A stretch of DNA of 64,000 bases. Origin: Lactobacillus kefiranofaciens (GTDB lineage: Bacteria; Bacillota; Bacilli; Lactobacillales; Lactobacillaceae). Positions 18,598 through 30,039 of the stretch are shown here, piece after piece. A model generated the notes under the pieces. The model saw only the letters and a list, made by a program, of their open reading frames with translations. It did no database searches and was not told the origin of the DNA. Position numbers and translations under genes: made by a program. The stretch covers positions 172,057 to 236,056 of the forward strand of contig NZ_FMXC01000001.1 in NCBI RefSeq assembly GCF_900103655.1, written 5' to 3'. Position 1 is the first letter of the stretch; every line of letters starts with the position of its first letter.

Positions 18598-19506
18598 TTA
18601 TATCTCCTCTGTCCAAAAGTCACTAAATAAATCTTGACACGTAGTGGCAATTTTATTAGCAATATTTTTGTTTTTGCATAAAGCAATAGTAATGCCACCA
18701 AGACCGCCACCTGATAATTTAAAGCCCATAGCACCATTATTTAATGCGATTTTTTGTAATTGATCAATCTTAGCAGTTGAAAGGTTAAAGGAATGCAAAA
18801 TAGTTTGAACTTCATTAAATATTTCCCCTACAGTTTTTACGTCATGCTTAATCCAAGCGCTTTTAGTAAGGTCGGCTAGTTTGCCAAGTCGTTGCATATC
18901 TTTTTTAGCTTTCTCAGAGCTATTGAATAACTCACGGACTTGAGTGACGGCTTCTTTAGTGTTACCCAACTGCCCCGTATCCATAATTAAAAGAGTAGCA
19001 CCTAATTTAGCTTGTAAAGTTTTAGGTCCCATTTTTTTATTAAAAAATACTAGATAGTCAGAATGGACAGTAGCTGCATCCAGGCCAGAAGCTTTGCCAT
19101 GATTAATCATTTCTGCATGATTAGTAATGTCCATAATTTCAGCTTCACTCAATTTTAGATCAAAAAATTGATTTAAGGCTTCAGTAGTACCTAATGCTAC
19201 CGTAGCGCTTGAGCCAAAACCACGTTCCATTGGGATCTCACCTGTGTAGGTAATTTTTAGAGGCTGCTCATTATGAGCTTTTTCGCGCATAGTTTTTACA
19301 ACATACTTAAGCCCATTATACTCATCTGGAGCAGCAAAATATGGGCCATGATAACGTGCTGTATCCATCCACATTTGGTCGTTATTTTCTACTGTCGTTT
19401 TGATATGCAGTGCTTTAATTGGCATAGCTAAGGCATCATAGCCATAAACAACGGAGTGTTCACCAACTAGAATAACTTTTCCATGAGCTAAATAACTACT
19501 TTTCAT
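18598..19506 (-). CDS. mvk: Mevalonate kinase
   Basis: About 302 aa, the first gene of the mevalonate operon. A second ATG four codons upstream (19518) is possible, but its AAGG would touch the start codon. Motifs: HGKVILVGEHSVVYG, ERGFGSSATVALG and KLSGGGLGGITIAL. With mvaD, mvaK2 and fni it covers mevalonate to IPP/DMAPP; HMG-CoA synthase and reductase are not in the window. The divergent promoter region with rexB is about 80 bases long. Confidence 0.95.
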   Translation of the reverse strand: MKSSYLAHGKVILVGEHSVVYGYDALAMPIKALHIKTTVENNDQMWMDTARYHGPYFAAPDEYNGLKYVVKTMREKAHNEQPLKITYTGEIPMERGFGSSATVALGTTEALNQFFDLKLSEAEIMDITNHAEMINHGKASGLDAATVHSDYLVFFNKKMGPKTLQAKLGATLLIMDTGQLGNTKEAVTQVRELFNSSEKAKKDMQRLGKLADLTKSAWIKHDVKTVGEIFNEVQTILHSFNLSTAKIDQLQKIALNNGAMGFKLSGGGLGGITIALCKNKNIANKIATTCQDLFSDFWTEEI

Positions 19507-19585
19507 TTCTTTATTCATCCTTAATAAACATTAGTTAAATAATTTATCTTGCTATGATAAAATAATAAGCAAGGAGTGCGAACAA

Positions 19586-22500
19586 ATGATCAAAATTTTA
19601 ACAGGTCGACAAACTGATCCATTACAAGAAAAAATTCTGGAAGAAGCAATAGAAAATTATAAGCAACATCCAGAAAACGAAACTTTTATCATCGTTCCTA
19701 ATCATATTAAGTTTACCACAGAAGTTAGGGCGATTAACAAACTAGCTATTAGTAAAAATCAAACTGAAACTGCGGTTAAAAATTTATACATTTTATCTTT
19801 TTCCCGTCTTGCTTGGTTCTTTTTAAAAGACGCAGAACAAGGGTTGCTTACTCAACTTGATGATGCAGCTAGTGCTATGCTTTTAACGCATATTATTGAG
19901 CAAAAGAAAGCAGAAGGCGAGTTAACTATTTTTGAGAGCTCTAACTCTGGTGTAGTTGATCAATTATACAGAACAATTTTGCAGGTATATGATAGCAATT
20001 TAAATTTGGATGATATTGATGAAACCAATCTAGATGAAGAGACTAAACATAAAATCCATGACTTACGTATTATTTACAATGCTTTTATTAAAGAAATTGC
20101 TGGTAAATTCTCAACCAAAAATGAAGTGCAGATAAAATTAAACGATTTGCTAGCCAAGAGTCAAAAACTAAAACATGCTAGTTTTTATTTTTGTGATTTC
20201 TCTCATTTTTCGTTACAAGAGGGTTTAACGATTAAATTATTAATGCGCAAAGCACAAAATGTTACTTTAGCTTTTAAGACGCGGCTGGGGGATATCAATC
20301 CCAAAACAGAGGAAGGTGACTATGATTATGTAATTCAGCAAACAATTAATCGGTTAGTCATTTTTTTGCAAGAAAGAAATATGAATTATGTCACTAAGAG
20401 CTTTCCACTATCATCTAAGCCATCTAGTAGAGAGCTTCTAAATAGTTTATGGAATGAAGCTATCCCTAAAGTGGATAATCTAAAACAAGTTCAATTAGTT
20501 AGGGCCGATTCACGTTATGCAGAAGCTTATTTTGTAGCGCGGACTATTTATCAGCAAGTGGCATTAAATAATTATCGCTACCGAGATTTTTTGATTTTAG
20601 CACCTAATTTGCAAGAATATGAGACGTATTTAACGCCTATTTTAAGGCAAAATAACATTCCATTTTTCAATGATCTGCAGCAGGAGATGAAGTACCATCC
20701 ATTAGTAGTATTAATTGAAAATCTTTTTGCATTGCGAGATTTGGCTACGAATGCTTTTTCAACTCAAAGTATGATTGCTATTCTAAAAACACACTTGCTG
20801 ATTCCTTCTTGGTATAAAGAAGAAGCAGAATATATTTATGATGTTGATGAACTAGAGAATTTTGTGTTAGCTCATGGAATTAATCATAATTTATGGAAAA
20901 AGCCATTCATAAATTTTGTTGATGCAGAGGTGATTCGACTCGATAAGATGGATGAAGAAGTAGCAAAAATTGATCGTCTGCGGGCTTTTTTAGTAAATAA
21001 AGTAACAAACTTGTTTAAAAAACTAGAAAATGAACCAGAAAGTACGAAAGCTTTAACTATTTTCTTTGATTTTTTAGTAAAAAATGGAATTGCTGCACGG
21101 TTAGAGAAGTGGCGTGATGAGGCAAATGAAAATGGTGACTTGCAACAAGCAGAGCAACCTGAGCAGTTATGGGATTTGCTGATTCAGCTTTTGAAGGATT
21201 ATTTAACGATTAATCCTGAAAAATTCGATCTGGATGAATTCTTTAATATGTTAATCAATGCCTTTCGTGAAGCTAATTTCTCCCAAATTCCTTCTACTTT
21301 AGATGCGGTTAATTTATCTGAAATGGGAATGGTACAGGTCAGCGGATATAAGCAAGTCTTTATAATTGGCGCAACGGCTGGTAATTTGCCTGCTATTCAA
21401 AAGACACCAGGATTTTTAACTACCGAAAACTTAGATCAATTACAGCAGAGTTTTAGTTCAGATTCATATTTAGAGGATAATCAGCAGCTGAATAATTTAG
21501 ATCAGAATTATCAGTTTGGTTTATCTTTGTCGCTTGCCCAAGATCGGGTTTATCTATCTTATCCTGTGCTAAATGCATCAAATGAGCGATTGGAGCCATC
21601 AATTTATTATAAACGCTTAGCTGAGGATGGTGCTCCAGAATTAGCGCAACATGATTTGCCAGATGAAGCTGAGAGATTGTTAGCCTTTATTACTAATCCA
21701 AATGCCAGTCTAGGCTATTTAGCTTATATGAATTCACTGACTTCATCTAAGATGGTCAGTGAATTATTGCAACTTACACAGAAGTACTTGCCAGAAAAAG
21801 TAAAAATGGTTGTAGCAGCTAGCGATTTTGATAATCAGCCAGAAGATATTGGTCCAGATTTAGCTGCTAAACTATATGGACAAAATTTGAATTCTTCTGT
21901 TTCGCAATTAGAAACCTTTTACGAAAATTCTTATGAATATTTCTTAACTTATGGTTTAAAATTACGACGACGTTTTGAAAATGAATTTGATGTTATCCAA
22001 GCTGGGAATTACTTCCATGAAACCTTTGATCGTTTAGTCAAACGGCTTAATCAGCAGAAAATAGATTTAGCTGACTTGAGTAGTATTGAGCTTGAGCAAA
22101 TGCTTAACTCTGTTCGTGATGTAATGAAAGACGAAGGTAAATATGCTCAATTAATGAATGATCCTTTTAATAAGTATTTATTTAAATGTCTAGATCATAC
22201 TACTTCTAAGGTTGATGGTAATTGGCGTCGTTCCTTAGAAAAGACACCGCTTCGAGCAGGATACTCTGAATTAAGTTTTGGCTTAGGTGCAAAAATTAAA
22301 GGACTAAGTTTAACTGTACCTGACTTGTCGGGACAACATTATGTTGACCTGCGCGGTAAAATGGATCGAGTAGATTTAGCTAATTTTGCGGATAAGGATC
22401 AAGTGATTGCGCAAGTAATTGATTATAAGTCTTCTGCTAAAAAGTTTGATTTAGGAATGTTTTATAACGGTATTGCTTTGCAAATGGTTTCTTACCTGGA

Positions 22501-23074
22501 TGTTTTAACTAAAAATGGACAATTCTTCGCTGGTGATGATCAATTGTCTCTGTTAGGTGCTTTTTATCAAACTGTAACTAGACAGCTTGATCGTTTGAAT
22601 AATAAAAAATTAATTGATGCTAATTTTAATTTGCGTGAAGACGCAATTGATAGTAAGCCTAAATTAATGTACAACGGTTTAATCAGCAATAATCCGGAGC
22701 TTTTAACCGAAGCAGAGCCGCTTTTAGCTAAACAAGCAGGCTATGCATCACAATTATATTCAGGAGTTAAAACTAAGAAAAATGGCGGTTTTATATTGCC
22801 GCGTCAACATAATTTTAACGAAGATGAAATTGAGTTGTTGCTCCAATATGATGAATATTTGATTAAGCAAGCAGCTAGTCAGATTTTATCAGGTCAGATT
22901 AAACTTAATCCGTATCGTTATGGTAAAACTCACAGTGCCTTAACGTATTCGGACTTTAAGGATATTTTCTTCTTTGATGCTATGTTAAGACAAAATCAGT
23001 ATCATGAAATTAATAGTTTAGATAAGAAAGATTTAATTAGTAAAATTAAAGAGAAGTTGAGAAAGGAGAACTAG
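19586..23074 (+). CDS. rexB: ATP-dependent nuclease subunit B RexB (AddB type)
   Basis: A 1162-aa subunit of the double-strand-break repair helicase-nuclease RexAB. The C-terminal RecB-type nuclease domain has [11 protein letters not shown] and [14 protein letters not shown], giving the metal and catalytic residues. The cysteines of the AddB iron-sulfur cluster are not obvious, in keeping with lactic-acid-bacterial RexB. The promoter region includes TATGAT about 30 bases before the ATG. rexA starts one base after the stop. Confidence 0.95.
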   Translation: MIKILTGRQTDPLQEKILEEAIENYKQHPENETFIIVPNHIKFTTEVRAINKLAISKNQTETAVKNLYILSFSRLAWFFLKDAEQGLLTQLDDAASAMLLTHIIEQKKAEGELTIFESSNSGVVDQLYRTILQVYDSNLNLDDIDETNLDEETKHKIHDLRIIYNAFIKEIAGKFSTKNEVQIKLNDLLAKSQKLKHASFYFCDFSHFSLQEGLTIKLLMRKAQNVTLAFKTRLGDINPKTEEGDYDYVIQQTINRLVIFLQERNMNYVTKSFPLSSKPSSRELLNSLWNEAIPKVDNLKQVQLVRADSRYAEAYFVARTIYQQVALNNYRYRDFLILAPNLQEYETYLTPILRQNNIPFFNDLQQEMKYHPLVVLIENLFALRDLATNAFSTQSMIAILKTHLLIPSWYKEEAEYIYDVDELENFVLAHGINHNLWKKPFINFVDAEVIRLDKMDEEVAKIDRLRAFLVNKVTNLFKKLENEPESTKALTIFFDFLVKNGIAARLEKWRDEANENGDLQQAEQPEQLWDLLIQLLKDYLTINPEKFDLDEFFNMLINAFREANFSQIPSTLDAVNLSEMGMVQVSGYKQVFIIGATAGNLPAIQKTPGFLTTENLDQLQQSFSSDSYLEDNQQLNNLDQNYQFGLSLSLAQDRVYLSYPVLNASNERLEPSIYYKRLAEDGAPELAQHDLPDEAERLLAFITNPNASLGYLAYMNSLTSSKMVSELLQLTQKYLPEKVKMVVAASDFDNQPEDIGPDLAAKLYGQNLNSSVSQLETFYENSYEYFLTYGLKLRRRFENEFDVIQAGNYFHETFDRLVKRLNQQKIDLADLSSIELEQMLNSVRDVMKDEGKYAQLMNDPFNKYLFKCLDHTTSKVDGNWRRSLEKTPLRAGYSELSFGLGAKIKGLSLTVPDLSGQHYVDLRGKMDRVDLANFADKDQVIAQVIDYKSSAKKFDLGMFYNGIALQMVSYLDVLTKNGQFFAGDDQLSLLGAFYQTVTRQLDRLNNKKLIDANFNLREDAIDSKPKLMYNGLISNNPELLTEAEPLLAKQAGYASQLYSGVKTKKNGGFILPRQHNFNEDEIELLLQYDEYLIKQAASQILSGQIKLNPYRYGKTHSALTYSDFKDIFFFDAMLRQNQYHEINSLDKKDLISKIKEKLRKEN

Positions 23075-23075
23075 C

Positions 23076-26000
23076 GTGCCACAATTTACTACAGAACAGC
23101 AAAAGGCAATTAATGATCGTGGACAAGACATTTTGGTTTCCGCTTCGGCCGGTAGTGGTAAGACAACGGTTTTAGTTGAACGCGTATTAAAAGAAGTATT
23201 AGCAGGTACGCAGGTTGATGAACTATTGGTTGTTACTTTTACCAAGGCTGCCGCTGAAGAAATGAAAACGAGAATTAAGACAGCATTGACTAAAGAATTG
23301 GTTAAGCCCGATAGTAATCATCGTTATTTACGCCAACAATTAAATAAAGTGGATACAGCCAATATTTCAACAATTGATGCTTTCTGTTTAGAAGTAATTC
23401 ATCGTTTTTATTACTTGATTAATTTAGATCCTAGTTTCAGTATCTTAACTGATGAAACTCAAGCTGCTCTTTTGAAGGAGCGTGCTCTGCGTGAAGTAGA
23501 AGGAAAATATTTAGAAGAAAAAGATTCTGACTTTCGCCGCTTTTATGATAATTTTGCAGGTGATCGTGATGCGGAGAGTCCGCGTGATTTGTTGTTAGAT
23601 TTATATAATTTTGCAATGGCTAAGCCTGAATATGAAAATTGGTTGCATCAGTTGCCTCAGGCATATGAAATTAAAAATAACTTAGTTGAGTCTGCAATTT
23701 GGCAAAAGCAAATTAAATCATATCTTTTAACCAGCTTTACGGATTTAGAAACTAAAATTAGTTCTTATTTGGACAATCCAATTATTGAAACTGAACAATT
23801 GGCTAAAGTGAAGAAGGATTTTAGCTTGTTTTTACAGAATCTGGGCAATTTTATTAAAGCTTTGAAAGAAGACAAATCATATGATCAACAGAAAGCGTTG
23901 TTGCGGTTATGTAAGTTTACGCTAAGGTATCAAAAATCTAAGAAATGGGATGAGGATCTTTTAGTCTTTTATGCAGAAATGCAAAAACTTAAAGACGAGG
24001 CTAAAGATCAGGTCTTTACTACCTATACTTCATTTTTTGCGTTGGATGAGGAAAGTCAAAGCAAAGTTATGCAAAATGGGCAAAAAATTGTAACGGCAAT
24101 TGCTAGTGCTGAGCAAAAGTTGATTAGTAGTTTTAATACTTTAAAAAGGCAAGAGAATCTATTAGATTATAGCGATATGGAACAGTTTGCCTACCAGATT
24201 CTTAATGGTAAAACGACTAATTCGCAGATGGCGCGTGATTTTTATCAAAATAGGTTCAAGGAAATTCTGATTGATGAATATCAGGATATTAATGAACTGC
24301 AAGAACGAATTCTGCAACAGATTCGTTGCCCTGGAAGGAATACCATGTTTATGGTAGGGGATGTAAAGCAGTCGATTTATGGCTTTAGGCAAGCTGAACC
24401 TAGTTTATTTTTAAAGAAATATCATGATTTTGCAAATAGTGAAAATGCTCATGAAGAACGTATTTTATTATCTGATAATTTTCGTTCTACTAAGCCTGTG
24501 ACGGAGATAGTTAATCGTTTATTTAACACTATTCTGAGTTCTGACTTTGGTGGAATTGATTATGCCAAGGAAGGACAGCTAATTTATGGAGCTGCATATT
24601 ACCCTGAATCATTGCCCCAAGCTAGTGAAGTAATTATTCATCAAAAGCAAAATAATACAAATGATGAAGAAGGGGTTGATTTTTCAGAAATTCAAATGGT
24701 TTTAGCCCGAATCAAGCAATTAAAAGAAGAACATACGCAAATTTTTGATAGCGAAATTGGTCAAAGGCGTGAAATGAAGTATAGCGATATTGCTATTCTG
24801 ACTAGAAGTCGTAGTGATAATCTGCAAATTATGCAGGAGTTTGCTAAAAGAAATGTACCGCTATTTGTTACCGATGCAGAAAACTACTTCCAGACGTTTG
24901 AATTAACTGTTATCATGAATTATCTAAAAATTATTGATAATCCAGATCAAGATATTCCATTAGTTGCAGTTTTACGTTCACCATTGTTTAATTTTGATGA
25001 GAAAGACTTAGCTAAAATTAGGATTAAGAGTAAAAATAGCAGTTTTTATGGAGCATTAACTTCCTATGTGGGAATGGGTGATAAATTAAGTGATAAGTGC
25101 AAAAACTTCTTGAATCAGCTAGCAGACTTGCGTGGGTTCGCCACGACTCATCGTATTTCAGAATTAATCTGGAGCATTTATGCTAGGACTAATTTACTAG
25201 AAATTATGACTGCTTTACCTAATGGAGAACAGCGTCGGGTTAATCTAGAGGCTTTATATGAACGCGCGTCGTCTTATGAAAGTGCAGGCTTTAAAGGTTT
25301 GTATCAGTTTATCAATTTTATTAATCGAATGCGCCGTAGTCAAAAAGATTTAGCTCAGCCTTTACTTACTAAGGAAGTAGGTAATGCAGTGCGCTTAATG
25401 ACGATTCATGGTTCTAAAGGGCTGGAGTTTCCGATTGTTTTTTATGTGGGGATGCAGCATCGCTATCAAATGCGTGATTTAAATGGCAATTATGTTATTA
25501 ATTCAAGTAGTTTAGGTATTACAGTGCGCGAAGAACATTATCGGGTTGACTCACTAGTTAAAGCTATGGGTAACGTAAATAAAAAACGTCAATTACTTGA
25601 AGAAGAAGCGCGAATTTTGTACGTTGCTCTAACTAGAGCAAAACAAAAGCTGATCTTAGTAGGCGATATTCCTAATTTCTCTAAAAAGGTTAAGGATTGG
25701 GCAATGGAACTAAATCAGGCGGGAAAATTACCTTTAGCTAGGAAACTGTCTGCTACTAGTTCTTTAAGCTTTATGGGGCCGGTATTAGCTTTTGATCGTC
25801 ATATTGCGATTAAAATGAATGACATTACTAAATCACTTGATCAAAGCCAATCTATTTTATTCGTTGATTATCAAGATGAAAGCTTGCTGCCTGATCAAAA
25901 AAAGGTGGAGCAAGTTGAAAAAAACAATTATGACAATTTATTAGAGAAAATGGCATCGACCACTAAAAAGCTCTATCAATTTAAATATCCTTTTAAAGAT

Positions 26001-26690
26001 GCCAGTGAAACTACAGCTTATCAAGCGGTATCTGAAATCAAAAAGGCATTTAATGATCCGATTGACACAGAGCTAGAAAATTCGCATTTATTAAAATCGA
26101 CTAATCGCTATTTGCAACCAATTGATACTAAGCCTAACTTTTTATATCAAACCACTTTTACCGGGGCGGAGATTGGTACAGCAATGCATTTAATTTTGCA
26201 GTATTATGATTATGAGCAGAATTATTCTGAGAAGCAATTGAATCAAGAGATTGATGAGTTGATTGAGCAAAAGAAATTAAACCCTGATATTGTCTCTAGT
26301 CTTAAAAAAGACCAAATTAATTGGTTTGTACATAGTGATTTTGCCAAGGATTTTTGGAAAAAGCCGGAAAATCTTAAGCGAGAGGTAGATTTTTCTAGTT
26401 TGCTTTCGGCTAAGACTCTATTTAAAAAATTTAGTGATCCAAATGCTAAAATTTTGGTTCATGGGACAATTGATGGTTATTTTGTTACGAATAATGGTAT
26501 TATCTTGTTTGACTACAAGACTGATCATGTTAATAAGTCTCATTTGAAAGAATCGATTGAGCTTATTAAAGGAAAATATACTGGTCAGTTGCGCTTGTAT
26601 GAACAAGCATTAAATGAATTTAGTAAGAAGAAAGTTATTGGCAAGTATTTGATTTTATTAGATGCTAAGCAAGTAGTTGAAGTTAAATAG
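23076..26690 (+). CDS. rexA: ATP-dependent helicase/nuclease subunit A RexA (AddA type)
   Basis: A 1204-aa UvrD-type helicase with C-terminal nuclease, GTG start. Walker A is SASAGSGKTT (residue 22 on), Walker B LIDEYQDINE, then GDVKQSIYGFRQAEPS, TIHGSKGLEF and ILYVALTRAK. The nuclease motif GTIDGYF is followed by FDYKTDHV near the C-terminus. It works with RexB in Chi-regulated end resection. Confidence 0.97.
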   Translation: MPQFTTEQQKAINDRGQDILVSASAGSGKTTVLVERVLKEVLAGTQVDELLVVTFTKAAAEEMKTRIKTALTKELVKPDSNHRYLRQQLNKVDTANISTIDAFCLEVIHRFYYLINLDPSFSILTDETQAALLKERALREVEGKYLEEKDSDFRRFYDNFAGDRDAESPRDLLLDLYNFAMAKPEYENWLHQLPQAYEIKNNLVESAIWQKQIKSYLLTSFTDLETKISSYLDNPIIETEQLAKVKKDFSLFLQNLGNFIKALKEDKSYDQQKALLRLCKFTLRYQKSKKWDEDLLVFYAEMQKLKDEAKDQVFTTYTSFFALDEESQSKVMQNGQKIVTAIASAEQKLISSFNTLKRQENLLDYSDMEQFAYQILNGKTTNSQMARDFYQNRFKEILIDEYQDINELQERILQQIRCPGRNTMFMVGDVKQSIYGFRQAEPSLFLKKYHDFANSENAHEERILLSDNFRSTKPVTEIVNRLFNTILSSDFGGIDYAKEGQLIYGAAYYPESLPQASEVIIHQKQNNTNDEEGVDFSEIQMVLARIKQLKEEHTQIFDSEIGQRREMKYSDIAILTRSRSDNLQIMQEFAKRNVPLFVTDAENYFQTFELTVIMNYLKIIDNPDQDIPLVAVLRSPLFNFDEKDLAKIRIKSKNSSFYGALTSYVGMGDKLSDKCKNFLNQLADLRGFATTHRISELIWSIYARTNLLEIMTALPNGEQRRVNLEALYERASSYESAGFKGLYQFINFINRMRRSQKDLAQPLLTKEVGNAVRLMTIHGSKGLEFPIVFYVGMQHRYQMRDLNGNYVINSSSLGITVREEHYRVDSLVKAMGNVNKKRQLLEEEARILYVALTRAKQKLILVGDIPNFSKKVKDWAMELNQAGKLPLARKLSATSSLSFMGPVLAFDRHIAIKMNDITKSLDQSQSILFVDYQDESLLPDQKKVEQVEKNNYDNLLEKMASTTKKLYQFKYPFKDASETTAYQAVSEIKKAFNDPIDTELENSHLLKSTNRYLQPIDTKPNFLYQTTFTGAEIGTAMHLILQYYDYEQNYSEKQLNQEIDELIEQKKLNPDIVSSLKKDQINWFVHSDFAKDFWKKPENLKREVDFSSLLSAKTLFKKFSDPNAKILVHGTIDGYFVTNNGIILFDYKTDHVNKSHLKESIELIKGKYTGQLRLYEQALNEFSKKKVIGKYLILLDAKQVVEVK

Positions 26691-26704
26691 AAAGGAGGAA
26701 AAAG

Positions 26705-29485
26705 ATGGCAAAGATTTTTGCAAAAGATACCTTTGCGGTGGTTGACTTAGAAACGACAGGAACGCAACGGGAAAAAGGACATCATATTATTCAGTTTGGC
26801 TGTGCGATTATCAAAAATTTGCAAGTGGTTAAAACCTATTCTTTCATGATTAACCCACACAGGGAAATTCCGCAAGCTGTAATTAATCTAACTGGTATTC
26901 ATAATGAAGATGTGCAAAAACAGAAAGATTTTGATTTTTATGCGCCTAAAATTATTAAGATATTGCAAAATACAATTTTTGTTGCTCACAATGTCGATTT
27001 TGATTTGCCATTTTTAAATTATGAATTAATGCAGCGTGGCTATGATGCATTAACTAACAAGGCAATTGATACGGTAGAATTAGCTAAAATTGCTTTTCCA
27101 ACTTTGCCGTCATATAAGCTGAGCGATTTAACATCACAGTTAAAAATTAAGCACTTAAATCCACATAAGGCGGATTCAGATGCTTATGGGACAGCTATTT
27201 TGTTAATTAAAATTATTCATCAATTTGAAGAACTGCCTCAAGCTACGCTTAATACATTAAGTTCATTATCTCATGGCTTAATTCGTGATACTTCATGGGT
27301 AATCACTACAATTGCGGACGCATTGCGCCAAGAAAAATGCCCTCTTGGTTCACAATATATGCAGGTGCGTAATATTGTTTTACAAAAACAAAGTAATAGT
27401 TTTAGTGGTCATGGGGAGAACAGAAAGTTCCCTCAAAGTGATGAACAAAAGAAGAAGCTATTTAAAGGCAAACTTCATTTTCGGCGTGCACAAGTTGATT
27501 TAATTAATCATTTGCATCAGTTTATTAATAACCCTGAGCAAAGAGCAATGTTAGTGGAAGCACCAAACGGCACGGGAAAGACATTTTCGTATTTATTTGC
27601 ATATGCTTATCAGCTTTATTCAGGCAGAAAATTAATTATTGCAACGCCAACTAAAGTATTGCAGCAACAAGTGATTGAACGTGAAATACCACAATTATTG
27701 CGTGTAAGCAAATTAGATCTTACCGCTGATGTAGTAAAGTCCAGTAGTCGTTATTTGGATTTAGATGGATTTGTGCAGACTCTTTTTCAGGGGACGCCCA
27801 ATAAGCCAACGTTAATTTTGCAGATGCAGATTTTGGTTTGGCTGACAATGACTAAAACAGGCGATCTAGATGAATTAAATCTGACTAATTATGAAGCACC
27901 ATTGTTTGCGCAAATCCAACATCCTGGGGATGCGAGGGTTGGTAGTCGCTTTGCTAGTGTCGACTTCTGGAATTTGGCCCGTGAACGGCAAGAGCAAGCT
28001 GATATTTTAGTTACTAACCATGCTTATTTAGCTAATCACTACATGGATACTATTTGGGGACAGAATCCATATTTAGTTATTGATGAAGCACATTGTTTTA
28101 CAGATAATGTAATTAGTTCTCGCAATGATTCGCTTCGTTTTGAAGCGCTTTGGGGTGTAATTAGTCACTTGCGTAATTTGCTTTATTATTCTAATGAGAG
28201 TGTAGAGAGCCAGTTTACCGATGATGTACAGCTTAATTTTTTATTGCAAAAACTAGATCCTGAATCTTTAGAATTAATTCAGATAATTAATCAGTTGCAA
28301 AAAGAACTTTATGCGCAGCATAGTCATGCAGTAAATCATTCTTTATTACCTAATGGCACTTTAGAACTCAGTTTTCAAGGCAAGGGCTTGTTTGGTAATA
28401 ATAGTAAATTTAGATTAACTTTAGGCAAGTTTCAACAAAAATTGGAGCAAGTCAGAGACTTAACTAATCAAGTTTTATTTGAACTTTATCATGAACAAGA
28501 ACGAGTTCTTACTAATACTGAAGCTTTATTAAGTGAGATTACTGAACAAATTGATAGTTTAGATTATTATTCTGAAAAGGGTTATCAATTAGCAGATTTG
28601 TTATCTGATACTAATAATTTGGCTCAAAATGGCTTTGTTTTAATGATTACCAATCCTGAAGATCCGCTTAGTACAAATTTAAATTGGTTAATGCTTGATG
28701 CTACAGAGATTCTTCAACAAATTTATAGTCGTTTTGATCATCTGGCCTTTATTAGTGCAACGTTGACTAGTGATCATAATTTTGATTATGTGATTAATCA
28801 ATTAGCTTTAGGTAATTTACACCCATTAGAATACATTGGTAAGAGCACATTTAATATGGCAAAGCATCTTAAAGTGTTAGCTGTTAAAGATATGCCTTCT
28901 CCTGATAGTGAGGCTTATGAAGAAGCAATTGACCAAATCTTGATCAATGATTTAAAGAGCAAGCAACACGTTTTAGTTTTGATGACTAATTTAGAAAAAA
29001 TTCATGATGTTTTTGTAGCGATTATGAATACACCTGAATTAAAAGACTTTGAAATTTTAGCTCAAGGCCTATCAGGGTCCAATAATCGAATAGCTAAAAG
29101 ATTTGTGATTGCTAAAAAAGCAATCATTATTGGAGCTGATAGTTTTTGGGAGGGCATCGACTTTCATGATTGCCGAATTGATGCAGTATTCGCAGCTCGA
29201 TTGCCATTTGAGGCGCCAGAACAGCCTGAAGTACGCTTGCGACAAAGGCGTCTTGAAGATCGAGGTATCGATGTTTTTACTAAAGATACTTTACCTAGGG
29301 CAGTTATTCGCTTCCGGCAAGGAATGGGGCGTTTAATTAGAGGTGAACAAGATCATGGGCAATTTGTGATTTTGGATCCTAGATTATGGACTAAAAATTA
29401 TGGAGATGCCTTTTTACAAATAATTCCAGTTAAGATTGAAAAAATAAGTAAAAAAGAATTGAAAAAGAAGTTAAAAGACGAATAG
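26705..29485 (+). CDS. dinG: DinG-family helicase with N-terminal DnaQ-like exonuclease
   Basis: A 926-aa protein. Residues 8-170 form a DEDD 3'-5' exonuclease (VVDLETTGT, AHNVDFDLPF, HKADSDAYGT). The helicase part has Walker A PNGTGKTFSY and DEAH box VIDEAHCF. Firmicute DinG proteins of this layout lack the iron-sulfur cysteines of E. coli DinG, and none stand out here. It lies 14 bases after rexA behind AAAGGAGG and keeps the Bacillus order dinG-ypmB-asnS. Confidence 0.93.
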   Translation: MAKIFAKDTFAVVDLETTGTQREKGHHIIQFGCAIIKNLQVVKTYSFMINPHREIPQAVINLTGIHNEDVQKQKDFDFYAPKIIKILQNTIFVAHNVDFDLPFLNYELMQRGYDALTNKAIDTVELAKIAFPTLPSYKLSDLTSQLKIKHLNPHKADSDAYGTAILLIKIIHQFEELPQATLNTLSSLSHGLIRDTSWVITTIADALRQEKCPLGSQYMQVRNIVLQKQSNSFSGHGENRKFPQSDEQKKKLFKGKLHFRRAQVDLINHLHQFINNPEQRAMLVEAPNGTGKTFSYLFAYAYQLYSGRKLIIATPTKVLQQQVIEREIPQLLRVSKLDLTADVVKSSSRYLDLDGFVQTLFQGTPNKPTLILQMQILVWLTMTKTGDLDELNLTNYEAPLFAQIQHPGDARVGSRFASVDFWNLARERQEQADILVTNHAYLANHYMDTIWGQNPYLVIDEAHCFTDNVISSRNDSLRFEALWGVISHLRNLLYYSNESVESQFTDDVQLNFLLQKLDPESLELIQIINQLQKELYAQHSHAVNHSLLPNGTLELSFQGKGLFGNNSKFRLTLGKFQQKLEQVRDLTNQVLFELYHEQERVLTNTEALLSEITEQIDSLDYYSEKGYQLADLLSDTNNLAQNGFVLMITNPEDPLSTNLNWLMLDATEILQQIYSRFDHLAFISATLTSDHNFDYVINQLALGNLHPLEYIGKSTFNMAKHLKVLAVKDMPSPDSEAYEEAIDQILINDLKSKQHVLVLMTNLEKIHDVFVAIMNTPELKDFEILAQGLSGSNNRIAKRFVIAKKAIIIGADSFWEGIDFHDCRIDAVFAARLPFEAPEQPEVRLRQRRLEDRGIDVFTKDTLPRAVIRFRQGMGRLIRGEQDHGQFVILDPRLWTKNYGDAFLQIIPVKIEKISKKELKKKLKDE

Positions 29486-29487
29486 TA

Positions 29488-29985
29488 ATGATACAAGACG
29501 ATACAAAACAAACAATTAAATTTGTGACCTGGGTAATTAGTTTGATAATTATTGCTTTTTTTGTAAGTATTGCGATTTTTTACTATGCTGGTTCAAAAAG
29601 TAGGGGCAATAATCAACGAGTAGTTCAATTAGCAGCTTCTAAGACTCCGATTACTAATATTGAACAGTATTACCATTTAGATCGCGGCACTAGTAGTTAT
29701 TCTATTACGGGAACTAATAAAAAAGGTCGACGTTATTATTTTATTTACCTGCCTAATTCTAAGAAGGCATACTTATACCCCGCTAAAAGGGGAGTAAGTG
29801 AGACAACTATTAAAAATAATTTTAAATCTTCACATTCTAATGCTACAATTAATCATATTAATCTAGGCTGGTATAAAGGTGAAGCAGTCTGGGAGGTTGC
29901 CTATAAGAAGTCAAATGGCAATTTAGGCTATACTTTGTATGAATTTAAAAATGGAAATGATATCTCAGAAGTCGATAATTTGTAA
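29488..29985 (+). CDS. YpmB-like membrane-anchored protein (DUF5590-type)
   Basis: A 165-aa protein with one N-terminal membrane segment (residues 10-32) and an extracellular domain containing two similar alpha-beta units (around NIEQYYHLDRG and INHINLGWYKGEAVW). It begins 2 bases after dinG. Position between dinG and asnS matches ypmB of Bacillus. Function unknown. Confidence 0.7.
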   Translation: MIQDDTKQTIKFVTWVISLIIIAFFVSIAIFYYAGSKSRGNNQRVVQLAASKTPITNIEQYYHLDRGTSSYSITGTNKKGRRYYFIYLPNSKKAYLYPAKRGVSETTIKNNFKSSHSNATINHINLGWYKGEAVWEVAYKKSNGNLGYTLYEFKNGNDISEVDNL

Positions 29986-30039
29986 AAACTTTGGTATTAT
30001 GGACATTGTATAATTGATAAAAAGGTGGATAGGAAATTT